Shown here piece after piece: positions 25,387 to 34,813 of a stretch of 64,000 nt of DNA. Numbering within the stretch: the first letter of the stretch is position 1; each line of letters starts with the position of its first letter. A program made the position numbers and the translations under genes. Location of the stretch: the NCBI GenBank assembly GCA_035460165.1, contig DATHWW010000014.1:55760-119759 (forward strand), in the 5' to 3' direction. The notes below the pieces were generated by a model. The model saw nothing but the letters and a program-made list of their open reading frames with translations. It had not been told where the DNA came from and made no database searches. This DNA comes from MM2 sp035460165. Its GTDB lineage: Bacteria; Pseudomonadota; Gammaproteobacteria; Burkholderiales; Methylophilaceae.

Positions 25387-26052
25387 ATGAGCTCATTGGA
25401 ATCCCTAGAAATCTGCTCCGGCCAAACACCGAACGCCAGCATCCTCTGGCTGCACGGTTTGGGCGCGGATGGATACGACTTTGCCCCCGTGGTCGAAGCG
25501 TTGCAGCCGATGCCTTACATTCGTTTCATCCTTCCGCACGCTCCGGCTATGCCAGTGACGATCAATGGCGGTTACGTCATGCCAGCCTGGTACGACATAT
25601 ATGGCAACGATATCGCCGATCGGCAGGACGAAACCGGCATGCGCGCCTCGCAGTCGCAGATCGAAGCCTTGATTGCCCGGGAAAAACACCGAGGCATCCC
25701 CGCGAACCGCATCCTGCTCGCCGGATTTTCGCAAGGCGGCGCCATTGCGTTGCATACTGGATTGCGACATGCGGAGAGCCTGGCGGGAATCATGGCTTTA
25801 TCAACGTACCTGCCCTTGCATGAAAAATTCCAGGATGAGCGCAGTGAGCAGAACCAACGCACGCCTGTTTTCATGGCGCATGGCAAGTTCGACGACATTA
25901 TTCCGATGGAAACGGCTGCAGCCACGAAAACCTTGCTGGAAAAATCCGGATACGATGTGGAATGGCATGACTACCTCATGCCGCACTCGCTATGCAATGA
26001 AGAGATCGCCGATATCCGCGACTTCATTCTGCGCGTATTGCCGGAGGCTTAG
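25387..26052 (+). CDS. Carboxylesterase/phospholipase (alpha/beta hydrolase)
   Basis: A 221-residue enzyme of the EstB/acyl-protein thioesterase family. The oxyanion region is WLHGLGADGYDF, the nucleophile lies in GFSQGGAIAL (Ser at about 115), the acid in AHGKFDDIIP and the histidine in LMPHSL. It hydrolyses short acyl esters or thioesters in the cytoplasm. Transcribed divergently from the cyclase; its 3' end overlaps the convergent PilZ-like gene by four bases. Confidence 0.9.
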   Translation: MSSLESLEICSGQTPNASILWLHGLGADGYDFAPVVEALQPMPYIRFILPHAPAMPVTINGGYVMPAWYDIYGNDIADRQDETGMRASQSQIEALIAREKHRGIPANRILLAGFSQGGAIALHTGLRHAESLAGIMALSTYLPLHEKFQDERSEQNQRTPVFMAHGKFDDIIPMETAAATKTLLEKSGYDVEWHDYLMPHSLCNEEIADIRDFILRVLPEA

Positions 26053-27794
26053 CCCAGCGGGGTTTCGCTTTCCGGCAATTGGAGTTCGACGCGCACCCAA
26101 TCGTCCTTTTGCTCAATCACGCGACCGAGCCGCACCTGGCTGTGATGATGCTCGGTGCGTAGCTCGAAGATGCCGCCGGCAATAAACTCCACGCGCGGCA
26201 ACAGGAGCGTGGACGGAATATCCTTCTCGTCATCCCTGGACAAATAAAGTGCGGGAAATGGGGGTTGCCCCTGGGTAGCCAGGCAGGCGGCAAGAAAGAT
26301 ATCGGTCGGCAGAAAATCCTGCGGATGTGCACTCTGCGAAAGATTGCGCATCCGCACATACGCCGGGGTATGGCACAGCACTTCAATACCCACGTGCCGC
26401 TTATCCCCGGCAAGTTGCTTGACGCTACGCACCGCGCCGACGACCGGCATGTCGGGATTCAATTCGTAATCGAGTGCAATGATCCTGCCCGGCCGCAGCC
26501 ACTGATTGAGCTCTCCGCTCACTACCGCGCCGAAACCGTACTTGCTTTCGTTATTGAGGGTCCATTTCTCGCCATTGACGCCAGACAGAACGATGCTGCC
26601 GGGCTCCGGGCGAGCTTCGGGCTTGATTTCCGATGCGGGCAAGGGTCGGGCGTTCACTGCATCAGGCTGCAAGGGCCGGCCACGGCTGTAGAGCACGTTC
26701 TTGACGTGCTGGCATACATTTACGATACCGTTAACCACTTCCGCTACTTTCGCCACTTCGTCACGTTCGTCGACCCGCCGCTGGCGGCGATATACATGAC
26801 GTGACCACTCCACCAGCATATGCTCCGTCAGCAACAGACAATCCGAGAACCCAAGACTCAGCGGCAGCGTCAAGTCAGCAGGCATTTTGTTCTGGCGGGC
26901 ATACTGCGTCAGCCGTTCCACCTGCAGCACCACTTTGTCCGTATCCCAGTAGCGATAGCTGGGACTCGGCTCGAAGTGCCGTATGCGTCGTCCGCCACGA
27001 TCCTCTTCCAGTCCGACAAAAAACAGATGGCGCTCTTCCGAATAGCTGCTTTCCAGCGCCAGCATCTCGCACCAGCGGGCAAGCCAGTCCGCCAAGGTTT
27101 CAATCTCGACCTTGAGCATGCTGGTATGGTTCAGGGTGTCCAGCATCAAGGCCTGGAGATAGCAGGACATCAGCGACGTCTCGGCGCCGTCCGAATAGCG
27201 CTTCAGCACGGTCTTGGTACATCCCAGACTCTCTCCGAGCTGATAGAGTCTATGCAGCCGCGCCCACCCCCCTTCGGACATGGATTGATAGCGCAAATAG
27301 CGCCATTTGGCCGCACATCGCAGGCAGTCCACCAGGTTCAGCAATAATTGGGGAAGATCGTTGGCGATGGGAGAATCGGGCAGGCTTCCGTTGTAGCGAT
27401 CCAGAAAGGCCTGATAGGCTCGCTCCAACACATGGTAATAATTGTAGACAGACTGCCACAGACGTTCGTCGACTTCATATTGCAGCATAGGCGCTGCAAT
27501 GTATTGTTTCGTGAGTGCCGCCACGTTGTGACGTGCGCGCCCGTCGATCTCGATCAGTGCATGCAGAGAGTTAGCATTGAGAGGATTCTCATCGGCAACA
27601 AAATCCCTGAGTCGCTTTAGCACAATATCTTGCGCAATGAGATAATTGTCGCGGGGAAGTTCATCAAGCCATGCGGTATCAAGGAGCGCCTCCCCCTTGG
27701 GCTTGACGAGGGCATGCAGTTTATCGATCAGGTCCACGTTCACTACGAGCCTCGAAATTTTGTTGTCTGCTAAGCGACTATGACAGATTTCCAA
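26049..27794 (-). CDS. Large conserved protein of unknown function with C-terminal PilZ-like domain
   Basis: Up to 581 residues, soluble, no signal peptide. The first 350 residues are mainly helical with many Leu, Tyr and Trp positions and match no family I recognise. At about 395-490 a beta-rich segment has NNESKYGFGA, fitting the (D/N)xSxxG signature of PilZ c-di-GMP receptors, but the matching RxxxR is not evident just before it, so nucleotide binding is uncertain. A final 60-residue domain follows. GTG at 27743, with GAGG upstream, is an alternative start that would remove 17 residues. Confidence 0.6.
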   Translation of the reverse strand: MEICHSRLADNKISRLVVNVDLIDKLHALVKPKGEALLDTAWLDELPRDNYLIAQDIVLKRLRDFVADENPLNANSLHALIEIDGRARHNVAALTKQYIAAPMLQYEVDERLWQSVYNYYHVLERAYQAFLDRYNGSLPDSPIANDLPQLLLNLVDCLRCAAKWRYLRYQSMSEGGWARLHRLYQLGESLGCTKTVLKRYSDGAETSLMSCYLQALMLDTLNHTSMLKVEIETLADWLARWCEMLALESSYSEERHLFFVGLEEDRGGRRIRHFEPSPSYRYWDTDKVVLQVERLTQYARQNKMPADLTLPLSLGFSDCLLLTEHMLVEWSRHVYRRQRRVDERDEVAKVAEVVNGIVNVCQHVKNVLYSRGRPLQPDAVNARPLPASEIKPEARPEPGSIVLSGVNGEKWTLNNESKYGFGAVVSGELNQWLRPGRIIALDYELNPDMPVVGAVRSVKQLAGDKRHVGIEVLCHTPAYVRMRNLSQSAHPQDFLPTDIFLAACLATQGQPPFPALYLSRDDEKDIPSTLLLPRVEFIAGGIFELRTEHHHSQVRLGRVIEQKDDWVRVELQLPESETPLG

Positions 27795-27816
27795 AAAATT
27801 TGCACCACACGGGCAA

Positions 27817-27845
27817 TTGACCGAACGCAGCTATTTTGTTACGGT
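27817..27845 (+). promoter_or_regulatory. Possible promoter for xseB-ispA-dxs
   Basis: TTGACC (27817-27822) and TACGGT (27840-27845) are spaced by 17 bases just before xseB. The -35 is good and the -10 poor, so this is tentative. Confidence 0.25.
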
Positions 27846-27871
27846 TCATCCCCTTCACAGGCCTTCCTTTC

Positions 27872-28102
27872 ATGAGTAAAACCACCCAGCCGATCAGCTT
27901 CGAACAGGCACTTGCCGAACTAGAAGCCCTTGTTTCACAAATGGAATCCGGACAGCTTCCATTGGAGCAATCGCTCGCCTCTTACAAGCGGGGCGCTGAA
28001 TTGCTTCAGCTTTGCCAGAAATCGCTGGCCGATGTCGAACAACAGGTACGGCTGCTGAACGAAGCCAATACACTGCAACCTTATACCAATAGCGATGACT
28101 GA
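27872..28102 (+). CDS. xseB: Exodeoxyribonuclease VII small subunit
   Basis: 76 residues from ATG 27872 (MSKTTQPISFEQAL); an upstream in-frame start at 27836 adds residues not seen in the family. The whole XseB domain is present: FEQALAELEALVSQMESGQLPLEQSLASYKRG in short overlapping motifs. It partners XseA in degrading single-stranded DNA. The gene overlaps ispA by eight bases, the order normal for this class. Confidence 0.93.
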   Translation: MSKTTQPISFEQALAELEALVSQMESGQLPLEQSLASYKRGAELLQLCQKSLADVEQQVRLLNEANTLQPYTNSDD

Positions 28103-28985
28103 TTTCCCTTCCTGGGCGACCCGGATACAAGCTCGTACGGAATCCGCGCTCAGCACGCTCCTGCCTTCTGCCGATGTGGCCCCGCAGCGCCTGCATACTG
28201 CGATGCGCTATTCCATCCTGGGCGGAGGCAAGCGCGTGCGCCCTTTGCTGGCGCATGCTGCAGGCGAACTGTTCGGCTCGCCTGCGGACAAAGTCGACTA
28301 TGCCGCGGCGGCCGTGGAGATGATCCACGCGTATTCGCTGGTGCATGACGACATGCCGTGCATGGATGACGACGATCTGCGTCGAGGCAAGCCCTCGTGC
28401 CACAAGCAATTCGATGATGCGACTGCGCTGCTGGTTGGCGACGCATTGCAAAGCCTGGCTTTCCAGACCCTGGCGCATCCAGAGCTCTGCAAAAATGCGC
28501 AGCAGCAGGTAAAAATGATCCATCTGCTTGCAATCGCCAGCGGATCACGCGGCATGGCCGGCGGCCAGGCCATCGATCTCGCGAGCGTCGGCATCAGCCT
28601 GACCCAGCAAGAACTGGAGTTCATGCACATCCACAAGACTGGCGCGCTGATCCGAGCCGCCGCCTTACTGGGTGCTTATTGTGCTGAAGCACCGGAAGAC
28701 TACCGGCTGCAAGCGCTTGACCGCTATGCCAAATGTATCGGCTTAGCCTTTCAGGTCGTCGACGACATCCTGGACAACCAGGCCGATACCGCCACACTCG
28801 GCAAGACTGCCGGCAAGGACGCCGAGAACAATAAACCCACCTACGTCACCATCCTCGGGCTCGCACGCGCCAAGGAGTTCGCGCGCGAATTGCATACCGA
28901 GGCGCTCGACAGCATCGCCCCTTTCGGCGCCGACGGGCAACGGCTGGCACAACTTGCCGATTTCATTACAGAGCGTTCCTTTTAA
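28095..28985 (+). CDS. ispA: Farnesyl diphosphate synthase (geranyltranstransferase)
   Basis: A 296-residue all-alpha prenyltransferase. Both aspartate-rich motifs are intact: DDMPCMDDDDLRRG (about 93-106) and QVVDDILD (about 218-225). GGGKRVRPLL marks the diphosphate-binding site. It makes FPP for ubiquinone and undecaprenyl phosphate. Its stop lies directly before the dxs start, coupling precursor synthesis to elongation. Confidence 0.95.
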   Translation: MTDFPSWATRIQARTESALSTLLPSADVAPQRLHTAMRYSILGGGKRVRPLLAHAAGELFGSPADKVDYAAAAVEMIHAYSLVHDDMPCMDDDDLRRGKPSCHKQFDDATALLVGDALQSLAFQTLAHPELCKNAQQQVKMIHLLAIASGSRGMAGGQAIDLASVGISLTQQELEFMHIHKTGALIRAAALLGAYCAEAPEDYRLQALDRYAKCIGLAFQVVDDILDNQADTATLGKTAGKDAENNKPTYVTILGLARAKEFARELHTEALDSIAPFGADGQRLAQLADFITERSF

Positions 28986-30827
28986 ATGAACCCATTGCTC
29001 GAAACCATCAATTCTCCGGCCCAACTGCGCAAGCTGGATCGCAAGCAACTGTCCCAACTGGCCGACGAACTCCGCGCGTTCCTGATCAACAGCGTTTCGC
29101 AAACCGGCGGGCATTTGTCCTCCAACCTCGGCGTCGTGGAACTGACCATCGCGCTCCATTATGTGTTCAATACTCCCGACGACCGGCTGGTATGGGACGT
29201 CGGCCATCAGACCTATCCGCACAAGATACTTACCGGCCGCCGCGAAGCGATGTCCGGCCTGCGCAAGGAAGGCGGCATTGCAGGCTTTCCACGCCGCGCG
29301 GAAAGCGCATACGATGCCTTTGGCGCCGGACACTCCAGCACATCGATCTCGGCGGCGCTGGGCATGGCGGTAGCCGCGCAGCAGGCTGGTTCGGATCGCC
29401 GCGCGGTCGCCATCATCGGCGACGGCGCGATGACTGCCGGTATGGCATTCGAAGCGCTCAACAACGCTGGCGCAATGGACGCCAACCTGCTGGTGATCCT
29501 CAACGACAACGACATGTCGATTTCGCCCAACGTCGGCGCGCTCAACAATTACCTCGCGCGCCTTCTGTCCGGCAAGTTATACGACAGGATGCGCCGCGGC
29601 ACCGAAAAGGTATTGGGCGTGGCGCCGCATATCCTGGAGTTGGCCAAGCGCGCCGAAGAGCACGTGAAAGGCATGGTTACGCCCAGCACGTTGTTCGAGG
29701 AGTTCGGCTTCAACTATATCGGCCCGATCGACGGGCACGATCTGGATGCACTGGTCGCGACCTTATCCAATATTCGCAAGCTCAAAGGGCCGCAGTTCCT
29801 GCACGTCGTCACGCAAAAAGGCTACGGCTTCAAGCCGGCGGAGGACAATCCCGGAAAATTCCACGGCGTGGGCAAGTTTGACCCATCGAATGGCGAATCC
29901 ATGGTCAGCGGCGGCAAGAAAACCTATACGCAGGTATTCGGCGAATGGCTGGTGGACATGGCCGCGCAGGATAAGCGCCTGATCGGCATCACGCCCGCCA
30001 TGTGCGATGGCTCGGGCCTGAACGCATTCCAGGAGCAATTCCCTGACCGCTATTTCGACGTCGGTATCGCCGAACAGCACGCGCTCACTTTCGCCGCAGG
30101 CTTGGCTTGCGACGGAAGCAAACCGGTGGTGGCGATCTATTCTACGTTCCTGCAACGCGCATACGATCAGCTGATCCACGACATTGCCTTGCAAAATCTT
30201 CCGGTATTGCTGGCCATCGACCGCGCTGGCCTGGTAGGGGCGGATGGCCCGACGCATGCCGGCAGCTTCGATATCTCCTACTTGCGCTGCATACCGAACA
30301 TGGTCGTGATGTGCCCCAGCGACGAAAACGAATGCCGGCAGATGCTGTACACCGGATTCATGCTGGATGCGCCGGCGGCGGTGCGTTACCCGCGCGGCTG
30401 CGGTACGGGCATCGCTACCGAGAAAGCAATGCATGCCCTTCCTTTGGGTAAAGGCGAAATCCGACGCCAAGGCAAAAAAGTGGCCATTCTGGCTTTCGGC
30501 AGCATGCTGCCGCCCGCACTGGCGGCCGCCGAGAAACTCGATGCCACCGTGGCCAACATGCGTTTCGTGAAACCTCTGGACACCGCATTGGTCTATGAAT
30601 TGGCGGCTAACCATGACCTGATCGTCACGGTCGAGGAGAATGCCGTGATGGGTGGCGCAGGAGCTGCCGTGATGGAAGCGCTGCAAGCCGCCGGATCGAC
30701 TGTAAAAACCTTGATCCTCGGGCTTCCCGATGAATTTATCGAGCATGGAACGCCGGAAAAAATGCTGGCTGCATGCGGCCTGGATGCGATGGGAATCGCC
30801 TCGGCGATTGAGAAAATATTAACCTAG
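28986..30827 (+). CDS. dxs: 1-deoxy-D-xylulose-5-phosphate synthase
   Basis: A 613-residue thiamine-diphosphate enzyme, first step of the MEP isoprenoid pathway. The TPP motif GDGAMTAGMAFEALNNAG (about 151-168), the transketolase-like second domain with FDVGIAEQHALTFAAG (about 357-372), DRAGLVGADGPTHAG and the C-terminal domain are complete. Full length for the family. Confidence 0.96.
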   Translation: MNPLLETINSPAQLRKLDRKQLSQLADELRAFLINSVSQTGGHLSSNLGVVELTIALHYVFNTPDDRLVWDVGHQTYPHKILTGRREAMSGLRKEGGIAGFPRRAESAYDAFGAGHSSTSISAALGMAVAAQQAGSDRRAVAIIGDGAMTAGMAFEALNNAGAMDANLLVILNDNDMSISPNVGALNNYLARLLSGKLYDRMRRGTEKVLGVAPHILELAKRAEEHVKGMVTPSTLFEEFGFNYIGPIDGHDLDALVATLSNIRKLKGPQFLHVVTQKGYGFKPAEDNPGKFHGVGKFDPSNGESMVSGGKKTYTQVFGEWLVDMAAQDKRLIGITPAMCDGSGLNAFQEQFPDRYFDVGIAEQHALTFAAGLACDGSKPVVAIYSTFLQRAYDQLIHDIALQNLPVLLAIDRAGLVGADGPTHAGSFDISYLRCIPNMVVMCPSDENECRQMLYTGFMLDAPAAVRYPRGCGTGIATEKAMHALPLGKGEIRRQGKKVAILAFGSMLPPALAAAEKLDATVANMRFVKPLDTALVYELAANHDLIVTVEENAVMGGAGAAVMEALQAAGSTVKTLILGLPDEFIEHGTPEKMLAACGLDAMGIASAIEKILT

Positions 30828-30867
30828 TAGTATACTCAACTATTAAGCGACATAAATGGGAACCACC

Positions 30868-31665
30868 ATGAACCACCCCGCCACACTCCCTATCGAGGAT
30901 GTGCAGAACACGCCTGACGTACGCCACCTCGCTATCGACAAGGTCGGCATCAAGTCCATTCGCCACCCGGTCAAGGTCCAGGATAAGACCGGCGGCGTGC
31001 AACACACCGTCGCGGTGTTCAACATGTACGTGCACTTGCCGCACAATTTCAAAGGCACGCACATGTCTCGCTTTGTCGAGATCCTGAACATGAACGAGCG
31101 CGAGATCTCGATTGAAAACTTCGAGACCATTTTGCGTGAAATGGTAAAGCGCCTCGAAGCCGAGTCCGGCCACATCGAGATGACCTTCCCGTATTTCGTG
31201 AACAAGGCGGCCCCGGTTTCCGGCGTGCAGAGCCTGCTGGACTACGAAGTAACATTCATCGGCGAAATCAAGGATGGCAAGTACGACATCACGGTGAAGG
31301 TATTGGTGCCTGTCACCAGCCTATGCCCGTGCTCCAAGAAGATTTCCGACTATGGCGCGCACAACCAGCGCTCGCATGTCACCGTAACGGCGCTGATCAA
31401 TGACTTCATCTGGGTGGAGGACATCATCGGTCTGGTGGAAGAGCAGGCATCCTGCCAACTTTACGGGCTGCTCAAGCGCCCCGACGAGAAGTTCGTCACC
31501 GAACGCGCCTACGACAACCCGAAATTCGTCGAGGACATGGTGCGCGACGTTGCCGCGCAACTGAATGCCGAACCGCGCATCGATGCCTACGTGGTGGAGT
31601 CCGAGAATTTTGAATCCATCCACAATCACTCGGCGTATGCCCTGATCGAACGCAATAAGAGATAA
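30868..31665 (+). CDS. folE2: GTP cyclohydrolase FolE2 (type IB)
   Basis: About 265 residues. I prefer ATG 30868 because GGGA lies six bases upstream; ATG 30856 is also in frame. The family is recognised from VGIKSIRHP, the metal-binding cysteine stretch SLCPCSKKISDYGAHNQRS (about 149-167), and the ending IHNHSAYA. It opens GTP to dihydroneopterin triphosphate for folate or queuosine and needs zinc less strictly than FolE. Followed by a strong terminator. Confidence 0.93.
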   Translation: MNHPATLPIEDVQNTPDVRHLAIDKVGIKSIRHPVKVQDKTGGVQHTVAVFNMYVHLPHNFKGTHMSRFVEILNMNEREISIENFETILREMVKRLEAESGHIEMTFPYFVNKAAPVSGVQSLLDYEVTFIGEIKDGKYDITVKVLVPVTSLCPCSKKISDYGAHNQRSHVTVTALINDFIWVEDIIGLVEEQASCQLYGLLKRPDEKFVTERAYDNPKFVEDMVRDVAAQLNAEPRIDAYVVESENFESIHNHSAYALIERNKR

Positions 31666-31676
31666 AGCCAAAAAAT

Positions 31677-31703
31677 AAAAAAGCGCGGATTCCGCGCTTT
31701 TTT
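31677..31703. terminator. Bidirectional terminator between folE2 and the aspartic protease
   Basis: AAAAAAGCGCGGA and its complement with a six-T run on each strand, placed between two convergent stop codons. Confidence 0.92.
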
Positions 31704-31708
31704 ATTGC

Positions 31709-32350
31709 CTAATATTTTTTGGTCAGCGTCATCACCATACCGTCGCGTTCCATCTGAACACGATTCAGCACACTCATCCCCAGCAACACGACAGGCGGCG
31801 AGTCGCCCTCGAGCACCATCGCCTCAACCTGATGCATCACGATGCCGCCTATCTTCACGGTATTCAGACTGATGCGATAGGCTTTGACGACACCCGCGGC
31901 CGTACTGGCAGCGCCGATGTCGCCATTCAGATAACTCAAGCCCAGCCTGCGCGCCTCCTTGCCGCTCAACGCAATGCTGGAAGCACCGGTATCGACCAGG
32001 AATTTCATCGAGGAGCCATTGATATAGCCCTCCCCCAGGAAGTGACCGGCATTATCGGCATAAAGAGTCGCCGTTTGTGCAGAAGACCCACCACCGGCAA
32101 TCGCTATGCCCTGCCCCATCCCCAACTCCCTGCGTTTGCCATCCACTTCCAGAACGACTTTGCTGCTGTCTGCCGACAGTACCTTGATGCCATCGGGTGT
32201 CACCTGACCGGCAGAGTATGTTTTGGGTTTGCCTCCATTGATGGACAGGATCGCCTTGCCGCTGAACAAGCCAACGACGTTGATTTGCATCTCGGCCGCA
32301 GCCTGCAACGAAACGAGCATCAAGCACAGGAAAATAAGCAGCGCGCGCAC
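31709..32350 (-). CDS. Secreted retroviral-type aspartic protease (TIGR02281-like)
   Basis: About 213 residues. I place the start at GTG 32350, with GGAGA six bases upstream, giving a signal peptide (RALLIFLCLMLVSLQAAA); longer starts overlap the MFS gene. A basic beta-domain is followed by a single-lobe pepsin/retropepsin-type domain with the catalytic FLVDTGASSIALS and the closing VVLLGMSVLNRV. One-lobe enzymes of this sort act as dimers. Predicted periplasmic; substrate unknown. Confidence 0.85.
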   Translation of the reverse strand: MRALLIFLCLMLVSLQAAAEMQINVVGLFSGKAILSINGGKPKTYSAGQVTPDGIKVLSADSSKVVLEVDGKRRELGMGQGIAIAGGGSSAQTATLYADNAGHFLGEGYINGSSMKFLVDTGASSIALSGKEARRLGLSYLNGDIGAASTAAGVVKAYRISLNTVKIGGIVMHQVEAMVLEGDSPPVVLLGMSVLNRVQMERDGMVMTLTKKY

Positions 32351-32381
32351 GGAAATTCTCCACCAATGAATTAGGGGAAGT

Positions 32382-33542
32382 TTACACCGCATCCGCCGTT
32401 GGCGGCGTATGCCGCGCGCGCCATAACAGCACGAAATAGCCAGCCAAGGCACAAAGCGCAGAGATGCTGAACGACCAGCCTGCGCCAAAGGCCTCCCAGG
32501 TATAGCCGCTCATCAGTCCGCCCAGGGTACCGCCCAATCCGAAAGAAATGCTGGTATACAGCCCCTGCCCTTTGGCTTGGTGCTTGCCGCGGAAGAATTG
32601 ATGCACCAGCGCGACCGCCGCTGCATGGAAAGATCCGAAACTGGCCGCGTGCAACGTCTGGGCAAATACGATGATCAGGAGATATTCGACGCCCCATCCG
32701 ATCAAAATAAAACGCAGCGCAGCAAGCGCAAAACTGACCAGCAGGATGCGCCACAGCCCAAAGCGCGCCGCCAAGCGCGGCATCCATAGAAAAACCAGCA
32801 CTTCGCAGATCACGCCCAGCGCCCACAGCCACCCTACAATGCTCTTGCTGTAGCCATGCTCGACCAGATAAATCGAGTAAAAGGTGTAATACACCCCATG
32901 TGCGGCAGCCATCAAAAAACACGCGACCAGGAAAGCCACGACATCCGGGCGGCGCAATATGTTCCATACCGGCTGATCGTCGGTATGGTGCGGGACGATT
33001 ATCGGCTCGGGAATCTTGCGCGAAAGTAGCAAAATACCGACCTTGAGCCCGAGAACGATCCATAGCAAAGCACGGACCGGCGCGTAGTCGAGCACATAGC
33101 CGAGAAGGATGACGGCGATGATGAAGCCAACCGAGCCCCACAAGCGTATGCGGCCGTATCCTTCGCCGCTAGCACCCAGATGCCCGAGCGTAATTGCCTC
33201 TACCAGCGGCAGGGAGGCGCTCCAGAACAGGCTCATCAGCGCCATGACGGCAAACATCCATAAGAAGCTGTCCCCGGCAAACACTCCCAGGTAGAAAATC
33301 AGGCTGAGCAATGCCGCCAGTTGCACCACTGCCACGCGGCGGCCGGTATGGTCGGCCAGCCAGCCCCACAGGTTGGGCGCAAAAATCCGCGACACCTGGA
33401 GCAAGGACATCAGGACGCCTATCTGGAATGCACTGAACTCGAGCGATTGGAGATAGAGGCTCCAAAACGGCGTAAACGCCCCGACGAAAGCGAAATAGAA
33501 AAAATAAAATCCGGACAGGCGCCAGTAAGGGAGGCTGAACAT
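32382..33542 (-). CDS. MFS transporter (HcaT/LacY-like)
   Basis: A 386-residue major facilitator with twelve hydrophobic spans. The start SLPYWRLSGFYFFYFAFVGA and the loop GWLADHTGRR (about 60-69) are typical of the MFS_1-like group that includes the 3-phenylpropionate transporter HcaT. GKHQAKGQGLYTSISFGLGG lies in the second half. Substrate cannot be assigned. Downstream of aroC's terminator on the same strand. Confidence 0.83.
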   Translation of the reverse strand: MFSLPYWRLSGFYFFYFAFVGAFTPFWSLYLQSLEFSAFQIGVLMSLLQVSRIFAPNLWGWLADHTGRRVAVVQLAALLSLIFYLGVFAGDSFLWMFAVMALMSLFWSASLPLVEAITLGHLGASGEGYGRIRLWGSVGFIIAVILLGYVLDYAPVRALLWIVLGLKVGILLLSRKIPEPIIVPHHTDDQPVWNILRRPDVVAFLVACFLMAAAHGVYYTFYSIYLVEHGYSKSIVGWLWALGVICEVLVFLWMPRLAARFGLWRILLVSFALAALRFILIGWGVEYLLIIVFAQTLHAASFGSFHAAAVALVHQFFRGKHQAKGQGLYTSISFGLGGTLGGLMSGYTWEAFGAGWSFSISALCALAGYFVLLWRARHTPPTADAV

Positions 33543-33567
33543 CGCTCTATTGTACGCAAGCAGAAAA

Positions 33568-33590
33568 TAAAAAAGCCGGCGAGGCCGGCT
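33568..33590 (-). terminator. Terminator after aroC
   Basis: On the minus strand AGCCGGC-CTC-GCCGGCT is followed by six T. It lies 12 bases beyond the aroC stop and 26 bases before the MFS start. Confidence 0.88.
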
Positions 33591-33601
33591 ATGTTGAGGA
33601 G

Positions 33602-34699
33602 TTACAAACTGCCAGGAATTTTAGGGGTCGTGGTGCTTACGTCGGCACATTGCGCGCGATGTCGCAAGGCATGATCCATCAGCACCAGCGCCATCATTGC
33701 CTCGACGATCGGCGTCGCGCGGATGCCGACGCATGGGTCATGGCGACCGGTAGTCTGCATCATTACGGCATTGCCATCCTTGTCGATGGAACGGCGTTCC
33801 TGCGGAATACTGGAAGTCGGCTTGAAAGCCACATGCGCTACGACATTCTGCCCCGTCGAGATGCCGCCGAGTATGCCGCCGGCATGATTGGAAGCGAAAC
33901 CCTGCGGCGTCAGTTCGTCACTATGCTCGGAGCCTTGCTGCGCCACGCTGGCGAAACCGGCACCGATCTCGACGCCCTTGGCCGCGTTGATGCCCATCAT
34001 CGCATATGCGATCTCGGCATCCAGACGGTCGTAGACCGGCTCGCCCCAACCGACCGGAACGTTTTCTGCAACCACGGTAATCTTGGCGCCAATGGAATCG
34101 CGCGCTGCGCGTATCTCTTCCATATAGGCTTCGAGCTGCGGCTCCATGCTGCTATCGGCGGCGAAGAAGGCATTGTTGCGGACGTCATCCCACGAGCGGA
34201 ACGGAATTTCGATGTTGCCGATCTGGCTCATGTATCCGCGCACTATGACGCCGTAACGCTCACTCAACCACTTCTTGGCAATGGCTGCGGCCGCCACGCG
34301 CACCGCAGTTTCACGCGCAGATGAACGCCCACCCCCGCGATAATCGCGAATACCGTATTTTTGCCAATAGGTGTAATCGGCATGACCGGGACGGAAAGTT
34401 TCGGCAATCTTGCCATAATCCTGGCTGCGCTGGTCGCGGTTGCGGATCAGCAGTGCGATAGGCGTTCCGGTGGTCTTGCCTTCGAATACGCCGGAAAGAA
34501 TTTCAACAGTATCAGGCTCTTGCCGCTGCGTCACAAAACGCGAAGTACCCGGTTTGCGTCTGTCGAGTTCCACCTGGATATCCGACTCGGTAAGCGAGAG
34601 CCCCGGTGGGCAGCCGTCCACCACGCAGCCGATGGCCGGGCCATGACTTTCGCCGAAAGAAGACACACAAAAAAGCTTGCCTAAAGTATTACCGGACAT
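33602..34699 (-). CDS. aroC: Chorismate synthase
   Basis: A 365-residue FMN-dependent lyase, last step of the shikimate pathway. The three family signatures are present: GESHGPAIGCVVDGCPPG (about 17-34), RPGHADYTYWQKYGIRDYRGGGRSSARET with its conserved Arg-Ser core (about 104-132), and RHDPCVGIRATPIVEAM near the C-terminus. Full length. Confidence 0.96.
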   Translation of the reverse strand: MSGNTLGKLFCVSSFGESHGPAIGCVVDGCPPGLSLTESDIQVELDRRKPGTSRFVTQRQEPDTVEILSGVFEGKTTGTPIALLIRNRDQRSQDYGKIAETFRPGHADYTYWQKYGIRDYRGGGRSSARETAVRVAAAAIAKKWLSERYGVIVRGYMSQIGNIEIPFRSWDDVRNNAFFAADSSMEPQLEAYMEEIRAARDSIGAKITVVAENVPVGWGEPVYDRLDAEIAYAMMGINAAKGVEIGAGFASVAQQGSEHSDELTPQGFASNHAGGILGGISTGQNVVAHVAFKPTSSIPQERRSIDKDGNAVMMQTTGRHDPCVGIRATPIVEAMMALVLMDHALRHRAQCADVSTTTPKIPGSL

Positions 34700-34742
34700 A
34701 ACAAAACATTCACCAGAAATTTTGCTGAAAGTTTACCACATG

Positions 34743-34793
34743 CACCCGCGGCAAGCCTTTCCGCTCGCGGGTGAAAGTGCCGTCAGAGACGGC
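34743..34793. repeat. Two hairpins in the aroC / amidotransferase gap
   Basis: CACCCGCG / CGCGGGTG (34743-34773) and GCCGTC-AGA-GACGGC (34779-34793) lie between aroC and the upstream amidotransferase. Neither is followed by a T run, so they are not standard terminators. Confidence 0.55.
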
Positions 34794-34813
34794 TGCAAGC
34801 ACTGACCAGGAAT

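Noticed and set aside
28150..30746. Several long antisense frames opposite ispA and dxs
   Set aside because: They mirror GC-rich codons of well-identified genes and show biased composition with no domain.
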